A DNA stretch of 64,000 bases from Lateolabrax maculatus. Lineage: Eukaryota; Chordata; Actinopteri; Acropomatiformes; Lateolabracidae. Position numbers and translations under genes: made by a program. Below, piece after piece: positions 45,416-56,064 of this stretch. The DNA is taken from contig CM062196.1 in NCBI GenBank assembly GCA_031216445.1, positions 26,952,001 to 27,016,000 on the forward strand, given 5' to 3'. Every line of letters begins with the position of its first letter. Position 1 is the stretch's first letter. Below the pieces are notes generated by a model. That model was not told the DNA's origin. It saw only the letters and a list, made by a program, of their open reading frames with translations, and did not search any database.

Positions 45416-45793
45416 ATGGCCTCTCCACAACTGCACACCTCAGAGACCCCCTCTCCCTCCACAGTGACACCTTTCTCAATCCTGGAGAGGGACGTTAACA
45501 GACTATTTAAGAGACAGAACTCCCGCAAAGCAGCCGGGCCAGACTCGGTCTCTCCATTTAAGCCGAAGTACTGTGCTGATCAGATGTTTCCAGTGTTCAC
45601 TAATATATTTAACACCTCACTGGAGACATGCCATGTACCAGCCTGCTTCAAGACTTCTACCATCATCCCTGTTCCCAAGAAGCCAAGGGCAACAGGACTT
45701 AATAACTACAGACCCATTGCCCTGACCTCTGTGGTAATGAAGTCATTTGAGTGCCTTGTGCTGTCCTACCTCAAATACATCACAGACCCTTAG
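45416..45793 (+). pseudogene. Rex1-like RT entry, truncated at L2 junction
   Basis: RQNSRKAAGPDSVSPFKPKY, FKTSTIIPVPKKPRATGLNN and YRPIALTSVVMKSFECLVLS are intact finger-domain blocks. The frame stops at KYITDP, where the sequence switches to L2 (LLDMINLSL region). The catalytic palm is missing. Confidence 0.88.
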
Positions 45794-47853
45794 TTAGCAC
45801 TTCTTTACTAGACATGATCAATCTGTCTTTATTAACAGGCTATGTACCACACCTTCAAAGTAGCTGTAATTAAACCTCTTCTTAAAAAGCCTATGCTTGA
45901 TCCAGGGGTTTTAGCCAATTATAGACCTATATCTAACCTTCCCTTTCTCTCCAAAATCCTTGAAAAAGTGATCGTTAATCAGTTATGTGACTTTCTAAAC
46001 AGCAATAGTTTATTTGAGGATTTTCAGTCAGGATTTAGGGAATATCATAGCACAGAGACAGCACTGGTGAGAGTGACAAATGACCTTCTGATTGCGTCAG
46101 ACAAAGGATTTGTCTCTGTACTTGTTCTGTTAGATCTTAGTGCCGCTTTCGATACCATTGACCATTGTATCCTATTACAGAGACTGGAGCATTTGATTGG
46201 TGTCAAAGGACCCGCACTAAGCTGGTTTCTGTCATATTTATCAGATAGATTTCAGTTTGTCCATGTAAATGATGAGTCCTCCGTGCACACGGAAGTTAGT
46301 CACGGAGTTCCACAAGGTTCGGTACTTGGACCACTTTTATTTACCTTGTATATGCTTCCTTTAGGCAATATTATTAGGAAACACTCCATAAACTTTCACT
46401 GCTATGCAGATGATACTCAATTATACTTATCGATAAAGCCAGATGAAACCGGTAAGTTAGCCAAGCTTCAGGCATGTATTAAGGACATAAAAGACTGGAT
46501 GACCTGCAATTTTCTGCTGTTAAACTCAGACAAAATTGAAGTTATTGTTCTGGGTCCTAAATACCTGCGAGACGCACTATGTATAGATATAGTTACTCTA
46601 GATGGCATTGCCCTGGCCTCTAGCACTGCTGTAAGGAATTTAGGAGTAATCTTTGATCAGGACATGTCCTTTAATGCCCATATAAAACAGACTTCAAGGA
46701 CTACCTTCTTCCATCTACGTAACATTATAAAAATCAGCCATAACCTGTCTCAAAAAGATGCAGAAAAACTAGTTCATGCATTTGTTACTTGTAGGTTAGA
46801 TTACTGTAATTCCTTATTATTGGGCTGCCCCGATAAGTCTCTAAAGACTCTCCAGCTGATCCAGAATGCGGCTGCATGTGTACTGACAGGAACTAGCAAA
46901 AGGGAAAATATTTCTCCAATATTAGCTTCTCTGTACTGGCTCCCTGTGAAATCTAGAATAGAATTTAAAATCGTCCTCCTCACTTACAAAGCTCTTATTG
47001 GTCAGGCACCATCATATCTTAAAGAGCTGATAGTACCGTATTACCCCACTAGAGCACTATGCTCACAGAATGCAGGGTTACTTGTGGTACCTAAAGTCTC
47101 TAAAAGTAGAATGGGAGCCAGAGCCTTTAGTTATCAAGCTCCTCTTCTGTGGAATCAGCTCCCAATTTGGGTTCGGGAGGCAGACACCCTCTCTTCGTTT
47201 AAGAGTATGCTAAAAACATTCCTTTTTGATAAAGCTTATAGTTAGGGCTGGCTCAGGTGAGTCCTGAACCATCCCTTAGTTATGCTGTTACAGGCTTAGA
47301 CTGCCGGGGGATTTCCTATGACGCACTGAGCTTCTCTCTCCTCTTCTCCCTCTCTATCTGTACACATTCCTATCCCACTAATACAGGTTACCAACTCCAC
47401 TTCTTCCTGGTAGTTTTTGTGCTTTCTGTGCTTTTTGCCTTCTCACTTTCTGCAGGTATTTCCGCCTCTGGAGCTGTAGATTCTGGATCTGTGATTGCCG
47501 GCCGTCTACTGCCCCCATGTTCCTGCTCCACACTCATTGCTGCAGTTGTTATTATTATAAGTCTGATTTGTTGTCTCTCCTCCTGCTCTGTCTCCCCTCT
47601 CCTCCCCTTTCAACCCAACTCGGTCGATGCAGATGGCCGCCCACCCAGAGCCTGGTTCTGCTCGAGGTTTCTACATGTTAAAAGGGAGTTTTTCCTCGCC
47701 ACGGTCGCCAAGTGCTTGCTCATGGTGGGAACTGTTGGGTCTCTGTAAATAATATTTTAAAGAGTATAGTCTAGACCTACTCTATGTGAAAGCATCTTGA
47801 GATAACTTTTGTTATGATTTGGTGCTATACAAATAAAATTGACTTGACTTGGT
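45794..47853 (+). mobile_element. L2 LINE, 5'-truncated, best-preserved copy
   Basis: Starts within L2 ORF2 just before the RT and continues with an uninterrupted RT frame, the full 3' UTR (47246-47830) and the end ctatacaaataaaattgact plus TTGACTTG tail. The endonuclease is missing because of 5' truncation. It is the least decayed transposon in the window, suggesting the most recent L2 insertion. Confidence 0.92.
45842..47245 (+). CDS. L2 ORF2 reverse transcriptase domain, open but N-truncated
   Basis: A 467-codon open frame; its first Met is arbitrary because the ORF is 5'-truncated. It encodes a non-LTR reverse transcriptase of the L2/CR1 group, which copies the element RNA at a nicked target. 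Motifs in order: VIKPLLKKP (9-17), NYRPISNLPFLSKILEKV (26-43), motif A LLDLSAAFDTIDH (D98, D104), VPQGSVLGPLLF (156-167), motif C CYADDTQL (Y188-A189-D190-D191), thumb and carboxy region with LVHAFVTCRLDYCNSLLLG, ending SMLKTFLFDKAYS. Both catalytic aspartates of motif C are present. The endonuclease is absent, so the protein could not complete normal retrotransposition alone. Expression would need a host promoter; none is evident. Confidence 0.9.
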   Translation: MYHTFKVAVIKPLLKKPMLDPGVLANYRPISNLPFLSKILEKVIVNQLCDFLNSNSLFEDFQSGFREYHSTETALVRVTNDLLIASDKGFVSVLVLLDLSAAFDTIDHCILLQRLEHLIGVKGPALSWFLSYLSDRFQFVHVNDESSVHTEVSHGVPQGSVLGPLLFTLYMLPLGNIIRKHSINFHCYADDTQLYLSIKPDETGKLAKLQACIKDIKDWMTCNFLLLNSDKIEVIVLGPKYLRDALCIDIVTLDGIALASSTAVRNLGVIFDQDMSFNAHIKQTSRTTFFHLRNIIKISHNLSQKDAEKLVHAFVTCRLDYCNSLLLGCPDKSLKTLQLIQNAAACVLTGTSKRENISPILASLYWLPVKSRIEFKIVLLTYKALIGQAPSYLKELIVPYYPTRALCSQNAGLLVVPKVSKSRMGARAFSYQAPLLWNQLPIWVREADTLSSFKSMLKTFLFDKAYS

Positions 47854-48339
47854 CTGGGGCAGAGGACAAGATCAAATGGCCTGGACTTTATGGACCTGGT
47901 TTGATGACCCCACTGCTACTGACATAGCCAAGGTACTTTGCCTACCTTTTGGCGAGGGTACACTTGGCTGGGTTGATTGTTAGACCTGCAGTGAGGAGAC
48001 ACTCAAAGACCACCCTAAGGTGTTACAGGTGTTCCTCCCAGCTGTTACTATACACTACAATATCATCCAAATAGGCAGATGCAAATTGTGACAGACCATC
48101 CAATGCCTTATCCGTGAGCCTCTGGAATATAGCTGGAGCTCCATGTGACCTTTTGTCACATGGAGTAGAGTCCCTAGTGAAGACAGTCAGCTCACAGGAC
48201 CTGTGGTAAGGGGAACGTATAAATAGCCTTTGGTATGGTCAATATTGGTGAGGTGTCTTACCTTGCCTAGATGATCAAGTAGGTCATCAATGCGAGGTGT
48301 CTATGCAAAACTTGATCGTGCCATCTTTCTTCGGAACCA

Positions 48340-48744
48340 AGTCAAGTAAATTTTATTTATATAGTGCTAAATCATAACAAAAGACACTTTTCATATAGAG
48401 TAGGTCTAGACAATACTCTTTAAATTATCACAAACTGAAATCAATCTGATAAATAGGACTTAAATGCCAATCAAATTTCCCAGTATCTGTAATAGGATCT
48501 GATGGGCAATGGTGTTGAATGCTGCACTACGATCTAACAAAACAAGTACAGAGACAACTTCTTTCTCCGATGCAATTAGAAGGTCATTTTTCACTTTTAC
48601 CAGTGCCATCTCTGTGCTATGATGCTCTCTAATTCCTGACTGAAAATCCTCAAATAAACTATTGTTATGTAGAAAGTCACATAACTGACCACTTTCCCAA
48701 GGATCTTAGAGAGAAGGGTTAAGAAGTTAGATAAGGTCTATAGT
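48340..48744 (-). mobile_element. L2 fragment nested in the Gypsy RT region
   Basis: Starts with gtcaagtaaattttatttat, the L2 3' end, then jumps after tactctttaaattatca to RT-coding sequence (48425-48744), so the 3' UTR and carboxy end are deleted. Gypsy RT sequence continues on both sides (before 48340 and after 48744). It is therefore younger than the Gypsy copy. Confidence 0.85.
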
Positions 48745-49041
48745 TTGCAGAACAATGGGGTGACACCACTCACTTCAATGATCCCCAGGGAAAGCATTAG
48801 CTTAGTTTCCTTTTTTTAAGGGGCAAAGAAGGCACTCAGGAATCAAATAGCTCATACTTTTGACAACAGCATTCTCTTTCAGGATAATATCATGCTTTAT
48901 CAGACTGGTTTAGCCAGAATTGTCCTTGAACACATCAGGTGTACAGAGGGCTCTCACCTTTGAATGCTGAAGTTCTGACAGGTGGTCCAGGCTGAGAGCG
49001 GAGGTTGGTGGCAGAGACAAATATTGTTATTTTACCTCTTC

Positions 49042-49287
49042 TTATGTAACACCTCTGATGAGTAACACAGAATATTTATCCTCCAGTCTTGTGACCCACT
49101 CCTTCAACATATGGAGAACCCGGGTGGTACGTCTCTGACCTTCAGTAGAAATTTTTAATTGGTACGGCCAAATTTCTGAGTCTCTCCAGTACTCTCTGGC
49201 CAGGAGCAAAGTTTGATCATACCATGTTTTCTGGTGTTGTTGAGAGGCCACCATGTTCTCCTGGGCTAACATGGTTATTTTGTCCAA
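49042..49287 (-). pseudogene. Gypsy integrase carboxy end and linker
   Basis: The 81-codon frame begins DKITMLAQENMVASQQHQKT followed by WYDQT, the block just after the integrase core in fish Gypsy elements, and continues through a chromodomain-less linker to SVLLIRGVT. The remaining integrase core is not present to its 5' side, where L2 tail sequence (49381) begins. Confidence 0.7.
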
Positions 49288-49380
49288 CTTCTCCCTTATC
49301 TGGAGGACATAAGAGACAACAATAACAGGTTCTTTGTTACCTTTGTCACCCTCCCAGATTTTCTTTAATAGAGTTAGAGG

Positions 49381-49447
49381 TCAAATCAAGTCAATTTTAT
49401 TTGTATAGCACCAAATCATAACAAAAGTTATCTCAAGACGCTTTCAC
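49381..49447 (-). mobile_element. L2 3' end fragment
   Basis: tcaagtcaattttatttgta and gttatctcaagacgctttca form a 67-bp terminal piece. The next bases are unrelated. Confidence 0.88.
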
Positions 49448-50951
49448 CTACTTGTTCCATGCATTATTTCTGTGAGGTTACATTCTCCTCATTGCCCTAC
49501 ACAGATCTAATTACAGCTGTTTTAAATGCTTGTGGGATGCAAGGAGTGTATCAAAAATCACACCATGAGAAAAATATTTTGGGACCAGCTGTTGGAGAGA
49601 GCTTATAACTTCAACCAACATTTATTATATGTTCTACTTTAATATCAAAGTGTACATCTCAGTTTTTTATTATATCCTGTGTTTCTTTTAAGAACAACAT
49701 CCATTGTCTCTCTTTATGCATGGATTCCTGTCTCACGACTTCCAATCTACCTTACTGCATGTGTGTGTAAATTAATTATACATGACTTGATAGACTGAGC
49801 AGTATTCGGCCTTAAGGAAGGAGTGTAGGTGAAGCTCTTCCTCTTGCTACCGACTTGTAAGCGATTTAATTAAAACACTTGAAATAGCAGCCCAGTTTCC
49901 CTCCACAGAGATGCCCGACGGGGGGTTAAAGCACTGGAATCAAAAGATGTCAGCAAATCACACACATCCTGCTCAGAAAACTCTACATCAGATCAATTAC
50001 ATTATCCTGAAGTACTAATTACTATTGTCAAGGGAATAATCAGCCAATTAACTGAATACAGTGTCAGAACGCCATGATGTCTTCAAGCTGAGATGGAAAC
50101 AATTCATCAGCAGCCTCAGAGCAGAGACATTTACCTGCACACAGAAGATCACATTATAAAGGCTGAGACAGTCTCATAGAGTCTGCCATGTTGATAGAGG
50201 TTACCTAACTCAAGCAAATGTCTGTGTATGTATAACTTTCTAATACCCTGGTTGGATGAAAAAAAAAGCATGAGGAAAACATGTATCAGCTTATGATACC
50301 TTCAGAACACTTTTACGTTTTACATTTACATTTTAACCAATGCCTGAATACCAACTGGGTAAAGTGGACCGCAGGCCCTCAGGAGCCCGAAAGGCCCAAG
50401 ACTTTCTGTGTGGCTATAATGTTTGGGTACTTTCATCAATTGTTTTTTTTTTTTAACAACATTTAAACACATTTCACTCTTGATAAAATGTGTTAAATAG
50501 AGCGTATGTCTATCTCGTCTGTCTTCAGGTCGCTTCTGCTAGTGCTGTTCTTTTTTTCTACATCAGAAATCTCCATGTTTTTTCCCTTTGTTCATAATAT
50601 TTGTGTGTAGTTCTGAATAATGCATATTCAACTTTCTTGTGGAATTTTGAATTAACTTCTACTTCTATTTTGTGTAGTTTAGTAAGGGTGGAGTGAGCAG
50701 AGTAGAATAAGAGTATAAATCTTCAAGATTTTTTGTTTCCACCTCCAGTTCGTGAAGACAATGAACAGATCTCTTTTTCATATTAAAGGTTGATTTATTC
50801 AACACTGTATAACCGCCTAAAACACATCTCACTCCGTGACTGGATTTGACACTGAGCCCTTGTTATTCAGCCAATAACCAAGTATATAATTTTTAATAAA
50901 TTCCAGGGAGCGCTAATCCTGGGGTAAGGATGTATTCCACTTCAATCTAGT
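49448..50951. other. 1.5 kb of unassigned DNA
   Basis: The frame at 50281-50466 (61 codons) shows no known motif. T runs at 50443-50454. No supported feature. Confidence 0.4.
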
Positions 50952-51032
50952 CGTCGTCAATTGTATTTATTTAGCGCCAAATTTTACAGTTATTTCAAGC
51001 CACTATTCACATAGAGCAAAGTATAAGCACAA
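50952..51032 (-). mobile_element. Diverged L2 3' end fragment
   Basis: gtcgtcaattgtatttattt, agcgccaaattttacagtta and cactattcacatagagcaaa follow the L2 3' end order with more substitutions than the other copies. Confidence 0.7.
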
Positions 51033-51189
51033 TTTGGGCTCAGTGAGGTAACTTCAACCAGGGTTTTCAGTCTTACAACGGTGGTTCACTTCTTACTGGG
51101 GTACATCACCACAGTAACTTATGTTGCACAGCTAACCTGCTCTGGAGCAGGTTATGTTTGAGATAACAGATCAACACTTATGAAATCAG

Positions 51190-51500
51190 TGCCCACTGAC
51201 CAATCAATGATCTTGTTGAGCTTGGTTCGGAGGATCATGGGAGGGTCTCTTAGGAGGGTAAAAGGTGTTCAGAGACCGGTAAAGCCATTTGGCTTTCCCT
51301 GACGATTTATATGACAGATATAGATTTTGGTTGGAGGGAATGACTGATCTGTGTCAGCTTATTAAGCCGTATGTGGGAGTGCAAAACGTCGAAGTTGTGC
51401 ACTCCCACATACTGTGGAATTATGTTGCGTTACTTTACATTATGGCAGAGGGACAACTCCCTTCCATCTTCTTTATTAAAAGTTTTCCTGCTGGCTGCAA
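51190..51500 (+). pseudogene. PIF/Harbinger transposase-like fragment (HARBI1-like)
   Basis: In the plus strand around 51265-51365 the frame reads VFRDR, a stop, then SHLAFPDDLYDRYRFWLEGM and TDLCQLIKPYV. This matches the amino-terminal block of Harbinger transposases (pattern F-P-D-D-x-L-Y-x-R-Y-R-F ... L). The sequence then runs into a 15-bp inverted repeat and continues with a decayed counterpart of the following block (HILWNYVALLYIMAEGQLPS). No DDE motifs are reached. The in-frame stop and the absence of the catalytic domain show a dead relic. Confidence 0.65.
51369..51412. repeat. Perfect 15-bp inverted repeat within the Harbinger relic
   Basis: gtatgtgggagtgca (51369-51383) and tgcactcccacatac (51398-51412) are exact reverse complements; the inner aac/gtt pairs extend the stem after one mismatch. 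This probably arose by an inverted duplication during decay. Confidence 0.92.
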
Positions 51501-51584
51501 CGATGTCAGAGCCATTTCATTGTGCTTTTGTACACGAATATCATTGTACAATAGACTAACTGAAGCACTAAAGTTTTGTACTTG

Positions 51585-53243
51585 TGTAGCACCTTTAGTC
51601 TTAACTTTTAACTTAAAGAGATACTCACATCACTCAAGGTCCGGTAGGAGTTGCACCAGGAAGTGACTCTCAAAAAGGAGTGGGTGTTGGTATTTGAACA
51701 GATGATATTTTAATATCAATACCAAAACAATTAATAACATCAGCAACTTTGCTGTACTTCATTCACCAAAATAAGGCACCATAAAATAAAATAAAACAAA
51801 AACAAAAGAAAGTCCATAGAAGTCGAGCTCTCCTGCTCGATTTTCTGGTAGGGAAAAAGAATCCAATGTGTATGTATTCAGTGTATCAATGTCCATTCAG
51901 CTTCTTTGTCCTCCATTCCTATAACTACAACTACTACTACCCGGGTAGGGGAGGAGTGTGTGTCTTATCTGTTCTCAGAGTGTGAGAATCAGATGATCTG
52001 GGAACATCAAGGTAGGTTCTGCAGCTGGCCACACTGCTTCTCCAACTCGCTTTCTACCTCAAAATCGCTGGGCTGGGCTCGCCATCTTAATCGTCTTTTT
52101 CTATTCTCAGACAGTAGTTCAGACTAGCAAAAAGAAAAAAACAACCTACACAGAAAATGCATAGTTGTAAGGAATCTGATTCTGTCTCATTTTCCTATCA
52201 GTTTCTCATGAGATCTCATCATTTTCTCATTCTCAAAACATAAAATATCACCAAATATCAAGGAAATACATAAACACACAATAAATTAATTATTATGAAT
52301 TAAAACTATTAGTTTTATCCATAAATGTAATCAATTATTTATGAATTATCACAATAAAAATACTGACACATAATGTATGCATCCTTTTTAACCTCTTTTT
52401 ATCTTATATCAGTTTTTAGCTATTTTAATTCACCTTTTTAATATTTAACTCTTTAACATCAAATGAATTACAGTTTTATCCATTATAATGCAATTTCTTT
52501 ATCAAAAATGAAATACACCACACCTTAATGGGTGCTGTTACCCATTGCAGTGGTTGGTAACACAAAATGAGCAGTTCAAGTGCATTAAGAAAATTAAATA
52601 ACTGCATCTTCTCATAGCAAACCATGTAAACTTAGCTTTAGCTTAGCGATTAGCATGAGCTGAGCATAAACAATGCGCAAATTAGCATTTCGGCTAGCGA
52701 TTAGAAGTAAGCTAGCGAACTTTTCTCAACAACAATCTACGGTATAAAGTGCACAAAAGTCATTGAAAAACATCGGGGAGCATCTTTTGACATATTTTAC
52801 ACCAACTTAGACCAAGTTAACTGCACAATGCATTTTTTCCTTCTGAGCAGCTATCGAACAGCTAGGCTAACTGTGTGCTAACTCACCGGAGTCTCATGCA
52901 TTTACGCTCACAAAGGGGTTTTCTCTTCTCGGCCCACAGCTTCACCTGTGACTACCGGGTCTGCCTGCAGACTTCTGCCCTTATCCGCAGCTGTCTGCTA
53001 CTCTTTACTCTGTGTTTTCTGCTACTGACTCTCTCGATACGGTCTGCTCTGCTACTGTATGGCTCGTGTCTGAGAGAAAAAAAAGGCGTCTGCTCTCAGG
53101 TGCAGACTACACGCGATACCTGACCTAGGTTCACGGGGAAAAAAACAACAGTAGCTGGGAACACTGCCCCCTACTGAAGGTTTACTGGAACTGTCTAAAT
53201 GACAAATATAGGGTTAGTGACCTGATTTTTCATGCTGGTTACA
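51585..53243 (-). mobile_element. 3' LTR of the Gypsy element (outer end uncertain)
   Basis: On the minus strand the polypurine tract gagaagggaggg (53255-53244) is followed directly by TGTAACCAGC at 53243, a clear LTR start that overlaps the end of the pol frame. Two outer ends are possible: ...GGTAACA at 52536 (708 bp) or ...GGTGCTACA at 51585 (1659 bp). I favour the longer one because LTR-like pyrimidine and TTTTATTT-rich sequence continues past 52536, but without the 5' LTR this cannot be settled. Confidence 0.55.
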
Positions 53244-53926
53244 CCCTCCCTTCTCAAATCAGCATGAGTCCCTTCATGCTTAGTTCTCTGGACTACCAGG
53301 GAACCGTCATCTCCTATGGTATCAAGGGCTCTATTGAAACTCTCTAAGAAGCTCTTGGCGAAGGAAATTAAAGGTTTCCCTAACTCATCGTAATGAAAGC
53401 GTTTGGGGGGTCTTCGCAACCTTTCAGACCTACGTGCGGTCAAGTCTGGATCATCAATGTCTGTATCAGTGAACTGTCCATGTTTCTCGTTCTTGTCTTG
53501 ATCAACAATGTCTGTGTCGACAACGTCTGTGTCAACAACGTCTCCGGTTGGTTTTGATTGATCTTCACCAATAGCTTCACTATGTTCGAGTTCCTCTTGA
53601 CATGCAAAACTTGTATCACTGTCAGCAGTAACCATGTTTCCTTTGTTCAGGTCTGTTTCAATGGCTTGCTCAACTGCAACATCCGGCTCCTGCAAGGCCA
53701 AGTTGGGAAGCACTCCACTTGCCTCTGCAGGTGGTACAGGTAAGTCCCCTGGGAAACTCGTAGACTTGAATGAACCTTTTCTCAGGAATGACAGACAAAT
53801 GAACAGGACAATCACATGAGTCATCTTCAGACTCTGAGTTACCCTCTTGAGACTGGGACTGAGACTGTCGGTTCCTCGTTCTGGGGCAGCGTACCTTTGG
53901 AGCGACCTGCTCAGGCTGCTCGTCAT
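53195..53926 (-). pseudogene. Gypsy pol carboxy-terminal tail
   Basis: A 243-codon frame is rich in Asp/Glu, with an iterated VVDTD motif (about 53530-53500) and the block RSERLRRPPKRFHYDELGKP, which closes pol in related fish elements. It shares a frame with the integrase ORF and is separated from it by one stop at about 53927. Its last codons run across the polypurine tract into the LTR. Confidence 0.8.
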
Positions 53927-54709
53927 CTACCAGATTACCACAAGGCAGGAGATGATCCCTGTGCAGCGTTCGAGTGGGACCCTCTCCATTGATGGGCTGC
54001 ACCGTGTAAACCAGTAAGTTTTTCTTTTTTCTTCTTTTTCTTTCAAGGTTCCTAACATGCTCAAAAGAGTTCTGTTGAAACTTTCAACAGGATTTCCGCG
54101 GGGGTGGTACGGACTTGTGCGAACCTTTTTGATACCAGCGAGAGCACAGAGTTCGTGGATCAGCTGGGACTCAAAGTCTCTGCCCTGGTCACTCAAGATT
54201 CGCTCTGGAAACCCGTAATGTATCAGAAACTGCTCCCAAAGACACTTAGCCACTGTTGTTGCTTTCTGATCCTTCGTTGGAAGTGCAACAGCGTATTTCG
54301 TGAAGTGATCAGTTATAACTAAGACATCTTTGGTGTTTTTACTGTCGGGTTCCAAGGACAAATAGTCTATGCAGACTAGTTCCATGGGACGTGTTGTTTG
54401 AATATTTACGAGAGGTGCAGATTTCTCAGGTGGTGTTTTCCTCCTTACACAACGTCCACAAGATTTGATCTTGTTCTCTACGTCCTTAGCCATCTTTGGC
54501 CAATAAAACCTTGTACGAATAAGGTCAAGAGTTCTGTCGAGGCCAAGGTGTCCCATATCTTCGTGGAGCCAAGAAAGAATGGGGGACCAAAAATACATAG
54601 GAACCACAAACTGGTAAATGATGTCACCATCCGATTGGCGGGCTCTGTAGAGAAGGCTATTTTTCAGTTCAAACCGCTTCCATTCTTTAAGCATTAACTT
54701 AAGCTCCAA
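53927..54709 (-). pseudogene. Gypsy integrase
   Basis: A 260-codon frame. An HHCC zinc-binding domain is visible: H in WLHEDMGHLGLDRTLD (two His), then C in IKSCGRCVRRK (two Cys). The DDE core follows with the first Asp in ELVCIDYLSLEPDS, the second in RILSDQGRDFESQ, and Glu in GNPVESFNRTLLSML. The catalytic triad is therefore present, but the frame fails after TLKEKEEKRKTYWF and ends at CLVVIW. It would have inserted element DNA into the host genome. Inactive because of the surrounding breaks. Confidence 0.92.
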
Positions 54710-54836
54710 TGAATCAGGGATTTGGGATTTATCCCATTTCCAGATTCAAGCAGGTTGATGATCTTCCCAAGGTCTGGATCGGACCTCTGACGATGTTGGA
54801 GATCTGCTTCACTGAATGTAGGTATGATGGAACAAC

Positions 54837-55265
54837 CTAGTGCCTCCACTTCTCCATACGCATCTGGCACTGCATCAGCATGCAAAGCCAGTGACTGGCT
54901 TTGCATGCTGTCCCTCTTACCAGAGGGACAGAAGGTAAGTTACCATTACCCTCAACAAGGTGACGACTACACAAAGCAGCGACTGCGTCAGGTGGTAAGT
55001 CAAGATGTTCAGGAGAAGAAGAAAGATGATGCGAAGCAAACTGTTTCATTCGCTCTGTCTCTTCAAGAAACGCATCGTCGTCTGTCAGATCATCATGAGG
55101 ACGTCTGGAGAGACCGTCTGCATCTTGGTTGCTCTTCCCAGCTCTATACTTGATGTTAAAGTCAAAAGTGGAAAGAGCTGCCAACCAGCGGTAGCTAGCG
55201 GCGTCAAGTTTGGCAGACTTCAAGATATACATCAATGGGTTGTTGTCTGTTACAACCGTGAACAC
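54837..55265 (-). pseudogene. Gypsy RNase H carboxy part
   Basis: Frame reads FTVVTDNNPLMYILKSAKLD, WLAALSTFDFNIKYRAGKSN and QDADGLSRRP, the end of the RNase H domain (TDNNPL and the NxxADALSR block). It is frameshifted from the upstream half at about 55275. Confidence 0.92.
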
Positions 55266-55281
55266 ATTTCCATAAAGATAG

Positions 55282-55872
55282 TCATGTAATTTTTTTTACC
55301 ACAGACCACTTTAAAGCCAGGAACTCTAATTTGTGGGCTGGGTAACGTTCTTCACTGGAAGAGAGCCCTCTACTGGCGTAAGCTATAATGCGCAGTTCAC
55401 CATCTTGCTCTTGGCAAAGAGCGGCACCTAGCCCAGAAGTACTCGCATCGGTGTGAAGAAAATAAGGAAGTTTTGGATTTGCGAATCCAAGGACTGGTGC
55501 AGACGTGAGCTTGTCTATGATGGTTTGAAACGCTTCTTGACAAGCCGGCGTCCATCGATCGGCAAAGGGCTCTTTTGTGTTCAAATATCCAGCGGAGGAA
55601 GGAGCTGTCTTTTTGCCCTTTCTACATGGTGGGTAACCACCGGTAAGGTCGTTCAAGGGTTTTACTATCCGGGAATAGTCCTTGACAAACCGGCGGTCAT
55701 ATCCCGCGAAACCAAGAAATGATTTGAGCTCAGTGAGTGTGTTTGGCCGTGGCCAAGTGCGAAGGGCACTCACTTTCTCAGGGTCGGTCTCAACACCCTT
55801 GCTTGAACAAAGTGCCCTAGGTAGCGCACAGAGTTCTGGAGAAAAACTGCACTTAGACGGAGACAGTTTCAA
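55282..55872 (-). pseudogene. Gypsy RT thumb and RNase H amino part
   Basis: LKLSPSKCSFSPE and LRTWPRPNTLTELKSFLGFA are the RT connection. LPYFLHTDASTSGLGAALCQ and YASRGLSSSEERYPAHKLEF carry the first RNase H Asp and Glu. An in-frame stop precedes it at about 55877 and a frameshift follows at VVKKIT. The RT motif C is upstream at about 55960-55950 (VFLDDVIV), outside this open stretch. Confidence 0.92.
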
Positions 55873-56064
55873 GCCATATTACCGCAGTTGCTGGAGAACA
55901 TGCAAAAGCCGTCTTTCATGTTCCTCTTTGGTGTCCGAAAACACGATGACATCATCTAAGAAAACCAGCACTTCTTTCAGGTTAAGGCTACCCATACAAC
56001 GCTCCATTAAGCGCTGAAATGTGTTGGGCGCATTAGTGATACCCTGGGGCATACGATTGAACTC

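Larger units (their letters stand above)
43950..45793 (+). mobile_element. CR1/Rex1-like LINE, 5' half
   Basis: The most 5'-extended copy of this family in the window. It has a leader with ATGGCGCGCCAGACTTTCAC (43964), endonuclease start (SSILCFMETWLDRSQ, about 44345-44390), GDFN-region (IVLGDFNKG near 44705) with the SDH block (LGNSDHIMVHLIPAYRQK, about 44855-44910), a linker (45093-45353) and the RT entry (45416-45793). Stops and frameshifts are frequent. It breaks at 45793, where L2 sequence begins; the remaining RT and 3' end of this LINE are absent. Confidence 0.88.
47872..49378 (-). mobile_element. Gypsy fragment with integrase-before-RT order (Gmr1-like)
   Basis: On the minus strand, reading from 49378: integrase-end sequence MLAQENMVASQQHQKTWYDQ (49270-49210), a linker with KEWVTRLEDKYSVLLIRGV (49100-49045), then the RT entry (LSLGIIEVSGVTPLF-like, about 48790-48750) and, beyond a nested L2, RT sequence near 48330 (PKKDGT-like), DHTKGYLYVPLT (48240-48205) and AKCTLAKR plus KYLGYV (47965-47910). 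Integrase upstream of RT is the pol order described for Gmr1-type Gypsy elements of deuterostomes, rather than the usual RT-RH-IN. Many frameshifts and stops; RNase H and gag are absent. Confidence 0.7.

Noticed and set aside
47257..47748. 163-codon frame after the L2 RT
   Set aside because: It is the L2 3' UTR. The same frame appears in fragments in the other L2 copies (for example 21631-21873, 31843-32208) without selection signs.
48139..48165. 11-bp inverted repeat as a regulatory hairpin
   Set aside because: It lies in decayed Gypsy RT sequence and can be explained by coding wording with chance complementarity.
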